A DNA stretch of 8,795 nt. It comes from an uncultured Coriobacteriia bacterium (GTDB lineage Bacteria; Actinomycetota; Coriobacteriia; Coriobacteriales; QAMH01). Of this stretch, positions 7,003-8,795 are shown in pieces (positions within the stretch are counted from its first letter, which is position 1; every line of letters begins with the position of its first letter). The DNA is taken from positions 1 to 8,795 of the forward strand of contig CASDTD010000195.1 of the NCBI GenBank assembly GCA_949283445.1, read 5' to 3'. The notes beneath the pieces were generated by a model. It ran no database searches. It was not told the origin of the DNA and worked only from the letters and a program-made list of their open reading frames with translations. Made by a program: the position numbers and the translations under genes.

Positions 7003-7008
7003 ATACTA
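7003..7008 (-). promoter_or_regulatory. Candidate -10 box placing a leaderless start
   Basis: TAGTAT on the minus strand lies 6 bases before the ATG at 6994-6996, the usual distance from a -10 box to the first transcribed base. Neither this ATG nor the one at 7000-7002 has a Shine-Dalgarno sequence. No good -35 is seen 17 bases upstream. Leaderless messages are common in Actinobacteria. Confidence 0.4.
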
Positions 7009-7072
7009 CACTGCTGAGCAGGTATTTTTCGTCTGAGAGGAATTTTTTCTCACATTATTTTGCGATTAGGGG

Positions 7073-7101
7073 TTGACGTATCAGCAACGACCCCGTAGTA
7101 T
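7073..7101 (+). promoter_or_regulatory. Promoter of the tRNA-Gln/tRNA-Glu unit
   Basis: TTGACG (7073-7078) and TAGTAT (7096-7101) are separated by exactly 17 bases, a near-consensus housekeeping sigma promoter. Transcription would start near 7108, about 33 bases before the first tRNA. The strength of both boxes suits a stable-RNA promoter. Confidence 0.8.
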
Positions 7102-7140
7102 ACCAACTCGCGCCAAGCAAGGGTTTGACCCTCAAAGCAT

Positions 7141-7214
7141 TGGGGTGTCGTCTAATGGTAGGACAGCGGATTCTGGTTCCGTCAGTGAGGGTTCGACTCC
7201 TTCCACCCCAGCCA
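7141..7214 (+). tRNA. tRNA-Gln (anticodon CTG)
   Basis: Complete cloverleaf. Acceptor TGGGGTG (7141-7147) pairs with CACCCCA (7204-7210). The anticodon stem GCGGA/TCCGT encloses loop TTCTGGT (7171-7177), with anticodon CTG at 7173-7175 that reads CAG. The T-arm is GAGGG-TTCGACT-CCTTC (7187-7203). Discriminator G7211 is followed by an encoded CCA (7212-7214). It starts the two-gene tRNA unit. Confidence 0.96.
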
Positions 7215-7232
7215 AAGGCGCGTTTGACATAT

Positions 7233-7309
7233 GGCCCGTTCGTCTAGCGGTTTAGGACGCCGCCCTCTCAAGGCGGAGATCACGAGTTCGAATCTCGTAC
7301 GGGCTACCA
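7233..7309 (+). tRNA. tRNA-Glu (anticodon CTC)
   Basis: Complete cloverleaf. Acceptor GGCCCGT (7233-7239) pairs with ACGGGCT (7299-7305), with a terminal G-U pair that is common for this isoacceptor. Anticodon stem CCGCC/GGCGG (7260-7264, 7272-7276) holds loop CTCTCAA with anticodon CTC at 7267-7269, reading GAG. The T-loop is TTCGAAT. Discriminator A7306 is followed by an encoded CCA (7307-7309). It lies 18 bases after tRNA-Gln and is evidently cotranscribed with it. Confidence 0.96.
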
Positions 7310-7316
7310 ACTTCAC

Positions 7317-7346
7317 CGGCCTCCACCTCGGAGGCCGTTTTGTTTT
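7317..7346 (+). terminator. Rho-independent terminator of the tRNA unit
   Basis: CGGCCTCC (7317-7324) and GGAGGCCG (7330-7337) form a perfect 8-bp stem with a 5-base loop. It is followed directly by TTTTGTTTT (7338-7346). It lies 8 bases after the tRNA-Glu CCA, as expected for a tRNA transcript end. Confidence 0.92.
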
Positions 7347-7486
7347 CTGCTTGTACAACGTCGTTTCTCGCGAACCATCCCCAGGGCTTGCCCTCCACCT
7401 CAGAGCATCGTGAGCCATCCACAATCCATCTGCCGTTTCTATCTTCCGAGCATCGGGGCCGCTCTCCGTCGCCTCTCCTGCCGAGT

Positions 7487-7540
7487 GGCAGCTTGGGCGC
7501 GTTATGGCTCGCCCGTTTGCCATAACGTGCCCAAGTTGCC
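7487..7540. repeat. Long hairpin, 22-bp stem with 10-base loop
   Basis: Arm 7487-7508 (GGCA...CGTTATGGC) pairs with 7519-7540 (GCCATAACG...TGCC) along 22 positions. All are Watson-Crick except two G-T positions (7491/7536 and 7499/7528). On the plus-strand RNA both would be G-U wobbles, so the stem is complete. The loop is 7509-7518. No T-run follows on either strand. The right arm word TGCCATAACG is a variant of the TGCCATATCG word in the 1619-1751 cluster. It lies in the non-coding gap between the tRNA terminator and the glutaredoxin-like gene; I see no gene in 7347-7624. Confidence 0.75.
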
Positions 7541-7580
7541 TTCGTAACGCCCAAAATTGCCGATATGGCGGCATTTCGAA
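7519..7580. repeat. Diverged ~21-bp direct repeat with GATATGGC word
   Basis: The right arm of the long hairpin (7519-7540) is followed at once by a related copy (7541-7561): CATAACGTGCCCAAGTTGCC against CGTAACG-CCCAAAATTGCC. Next comes GATATGGC, and the segment TGCCGATATGGCGGCA (7558-7573) is itself an imperfect palindrome. This is the same GATATGGC word seen at 1673-1680. Confidence 0.5.
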
Positions 7581-7610
7581 CATGACGGGCAGCCAAAATG
7601 TGTATAAGCT

Positions 7611-7647
7611 GCCACAACGAAGAACGGCGCCGCATACTGCGACGCCG
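7611..7647 (-). terminator. Likely terminator of the glutaredoxin-like gene
   Basis: On the minus strand CGGCGTCGC (7639-7647) and GCGGCGCCG (7625-7633) pair with one T-G wobble around loop AGTAT. A modest TTCTTCGTTG run follows. It lies 28 bases past the stop codon. The T-run is weak, so efficiency is uncertain. Confidence 0.6.
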
Positions 7648-7674
7648 CCTTGTATCATGCAGCTGCACGCGTGC

Positions 7675-7923
7675 TTACAGGTAATGCTCCTGCAAATATG
7701 CATTGGCCGCCTGCGCACCCTGCACAAGCTCGCCATTCGCATACAGATACGGAATCTTGTTCGCGTCGCCGCCCAACGCCAGAAGCTCCTGATACGGCGC
7801 CTCCTGTTCGACGTCGCGCTTGTCAAGCTCGATGCCGTGCTCACTCGCGAAATCGACCGTTACCGCACAGGTGGGACACGGCCCCCAGTAATAGAGAATC
7901 GGCGTTTCCGTTTGCTCGGCCAT
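7675..7923 (-). CDS. Glutaredoxin-like thioredoxin-fold protein (CPTC)
   Basis: Small thiol-disulfide oxidoreductase, likely cytoplasmic: there is no signal peptide or membrane segment. The 82 residues begin with a strand, PILYYWGPCPTCAVTVDF, carrying a CPTC redox motif at residues 16-19. NKIPYLYANGELVQG (55-69) carries the cis-proline (Pro58) typical of the thioredoxin fold, and YANGELVQG resembles the glutaredoxin end region. Its length fits small glutaredoxin/NrdH-type proteins. The ATG at 7921-7923 has GAGGAGG 9 bases upstream. A GTG at 7971 with AAGGAG only 4 bases upstream would add 16 residues of no family character, and a candidate promoter overlaps it, so the shorter form is preferred. 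It lies downstream of rnpB on the same strand, with a probable terminator between. The in vivo partner is unknown. Confidence 0.88.
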   Translation of the reverse strand: MAEQTETPILYYWGPCPTCAVTVDFASEHGIELDKRDVEQEAPYQELLALGGDANKIPYLYANGELVQGAQAANAYLQEHYL

Positions 7924-7969
7924 GATGATTGCCTCCTCAAGCTCATCGACACACGCCCTGCAAGCCCCC

Positions 7970-7997
7970 ACGATACTCCTTCATACCGCCAGGTCAA
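7970..7997 (-). promoter_or_regulatory. Candidate promoter of the glutaredoxin-like gene
   Basis: On the minus strand TTGACC (7992-7997) and TATCGT (7970-7975) are 16 bases apart. The implied start near 7963 leaves a leader of about 40 bases before the ATG at 7923. The -10 is imperfect. Confidence 0.4.
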
Positions 7998-8021
7998 AAC
8001 ACGGCGTCGCGCGCGACGGCC
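7995..8021 (-). terminator. Possible terminator downstream of rnpB
   Basis: On the minus strand a CGTCG-CGCG-CGACG hairpin (8005-8018) is followed by GCCGTGTTTTGACC, giving a short T-run. It lies about 35 bases beyond the rnpB 3' end and ahead of the glutaredoxin-like gene. The short stem and only four consecutive T make this tentative. Confidence 0.45.
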
Positions 8022-8054
8022 AGGTCACCCGTATTTCTCGGCATGTTGCAGACA

Positions 8055-8434
8055 TGCGAAAGCGAGCCTGTAAGCCGGGTTCTGTCTTCTAAGACGACCA
8101 TTTATCTACGAACGCCGTTGCCGACGCCCTCTAGCAGGCAACCCGGATGCGAGCCGGGCCAGCCCATAGCATCCCTATTTGCCCTTGCTCCGGATGGGGT
8201 TTGTCAAGCCGCCCTGTTACCAAGACGCTGGTGCGCTCTTACCGCACCGTTTCAGCTTTTCTCCTGGCTGCCCAGCCATGAAGGCCGAAAGCCAGGGGAG
8301 TCTTCTTTTCTGTGACACTAGTCCGTCGGGTCTCCCCGCCCGGCCGTTAGCCGGCATCCTGCCCTGCGGAGCCCGGACTTTCCTCATCGCGCGCCGTGAG
8401 GGCACGCGCCGCGGCCGTCCAGCCCGCTTTCGCA
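8055..8434 (-). ncRNA. rnpB: RNase P RNA (bacterial type A)
   Basis: Catalytic RNA that removes 5' leaders from precursor tRNAs, working with the RnpA protein (not in this window). On the minus strand the conserved 5' block GAGGAAAGTCCGGGCTC is at 8369-8385. CACAGAAAAGAAGAC, GGTAAGAGCGCACC and AGATAAATGG follow in the expected order. The 3' signature ACAGAACCCGGCTTACAG is at 8068-8085. Helix P1 defines the ends: TGCGAAAGCG (8425-8434) pairs perfectly with CGCTTTCGCA (8055-8064). The resulting length of about 380 bases suits a type A molecule. The 5' end falls 7-8 bases after a perfect TATAAT box, which agrees with P1. Exact mature ends are inferred from the helix. Confidence 0.97.
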
Positions 8435-8441
8435 AAGCGAG

Positions 8442-8470
8442 ATTATAGCAGCGTGCCCAAAGGCCGCAAA
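8442..8470 (-). promoter_or_regulatory. rnpB promoter
   Basis: On the minus strand a perfect TATAAT (8442-8447) lies 7-8 bases before the predicted rnpB 5' end. TTTGCG (8465-8470) is 17 bases upstream as a weak -35. The agreement between box and RNA start makes the -10 convincing. Confidence 0.75.
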
Positions 8471-8532
8471 GTGCACGCCCGGCGCGAACCACGCAAGCCA
8501 CATGCATCGCGCTCCGCCCCAGGATGCGCTCG

Positions 8533-8550
8533 TTTCATGACGCTATGAAA
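8533..8550. promoter_or_regulatory. Small palindrome upstream of the ABC transporter gene
   Basis: TTTCAT-GACGCT-ATGAAA is a perfect 6-bp inverted repeat with a 6-base spacer. It is centred about 90 bases before the ABC ATPase start and about 100 bases from the rnpB 5' end. Its size suits a dimeric regulator operator, but no regulator gene is in view and chance is possible. Confidence 0.3.
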
Positions 8551-8633
8551 ACGACGCGCGTCTGCCCTGCTCACTTGCGGTAAGCTAAGCACTCGAACCA
8601 CGGTCGAAGCCATAGTTTCCGAAAGGCTCTTTC

Positions 8634-8795
8634 ATGCTCCAGCTGCAGCATATCCGCAAATCCTATACCACAGGCGACTTCACGCAAATCGCGCTTGACG
8701 ACATATCGGTTTCGTTTCGCGACAACGAGTTCGTGGCAATTCTAGGCCCCTCCGGTTCGGGAAAGACGACGTTGCTCAACATCGTCGGCGGGCTC
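8634..8795 (+). CDS. ABC transporter ATP-binding protein, N-terminal part; cut by the window edge
   Basis: ATPase domain of a MacB/LolD-like exporter subunit. The first 54 residues are visible: [15 protein letters not shown] opens with the usual strand and an aromatic Tyr11 at the A-loop position. ALDDISVSF follows, and the Walker A motif [11 protein letters not shown] lies at 38-48, then NIVGGL. The ATG at 8634-8636 has GAAAGG 7 bases upstream. The start of the domain resembles the group that works with FtsX-type permeases; a fused permease cannot be excluded because the rest lies beyond the right edge. Substrate cannot be told from this part. It is divergent from rnpB, with about 200 bases between. 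Confidence 0.93.
   Translation, partial: MLQLQHIRKSYTTGDFTQIALDDISVSFRDNEFVAILGPSGSGKTTLLNIVGGL

Noticed and set aside
7487..7540. Terminator for a convergent transcript
   Set aside because: The hairpin is strong but lacks a T-run on either strand, and each flanking unit already has its own terminator.
7182..7844. Minus-strand open frames over the tRNA genes and the gap (contain YEIRTRDLRLERA and WKESNPH)
   Set aside because: These peptide strings are the familiar false translations of antisense tRNA sequence. The frames cover tRNAs, a terminator and the hairpin region.
8179..8507. Open frames on both strands across 8179-8507
   Set aside because: They overlie rnpB, a structured RNA with all conserved blocks present, and have no supporting start signals.

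Overview
This is a high-GC bacterial chromosome segment carrying mostly housekeeping and competence genes. The protein sequences (LepA, ribosomal protein S20, DNA polymerase III delta, ComEC, ComEA) and a type A RNase P RNA with encoded CCA tRNAs suggest an actinobacterium. A coriobacterial lineage such as Eggerthellaceae is my best guess, but it is an inference from sequence style and gene order, not from a search. I see no phage, plasmid, insertion sequence or CRISPR array.

Layout. Positions 1-7002 are almost entirely minus-strand. In transcription order they hold: a single-pass membrane protein of unknown function with an acidic tail (6996-6166); a 200-bp gap with degenerate ~32-bp repeats; comEA (5964-5284); comEC (5284-2834, sharing one base with the comEA stop); holA (2812-1856, TTG start); a 540-bp gap with a dense inverted and tandem repeat cluster followed by the rpsT promoter; rpsT (1312-1052) with its own terminator; and the first 323 codons of lepA (970 to the left edge). 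From 7073 there is a plus-strand tRNA unit: promoter, tRNA-Gln(CTG), tRNA-Glu(CTC), terminator. It is followed by a ~280-bp gap with a 22-bp-stem hairpin and related repeat words. Then come, on the minus strand, a small glutaredoxin-like CPTC protein (7923-7675) and rnpB (about 8434-8055) with a consensus -10 box. The last 162 bases are the start of a plus-strand ABC transporter ATPase.

How the genes fit together. comEA-comEC form the DNA-receptor and membrane-channel core of natural transformation. Tight spacing makes comEA-comEC-holA look like one operon, which couples DNA uptake genes to a clamp-loader subunit. rpsT, lepA, the tRNAs and rnpB form a translation and RNA-processing neighbourhood.

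The most unusual part is non-coding. A family of short words (TGCCATATCG and variants TGCCATAACG and TGCCCATTCG) is arranged as inverted and tandem repeats in two separate intergenic gaps (1619-1858 and 7487-7580). They can fold into mutually exclusive hairpins. I found no clearly new protein system in this window.
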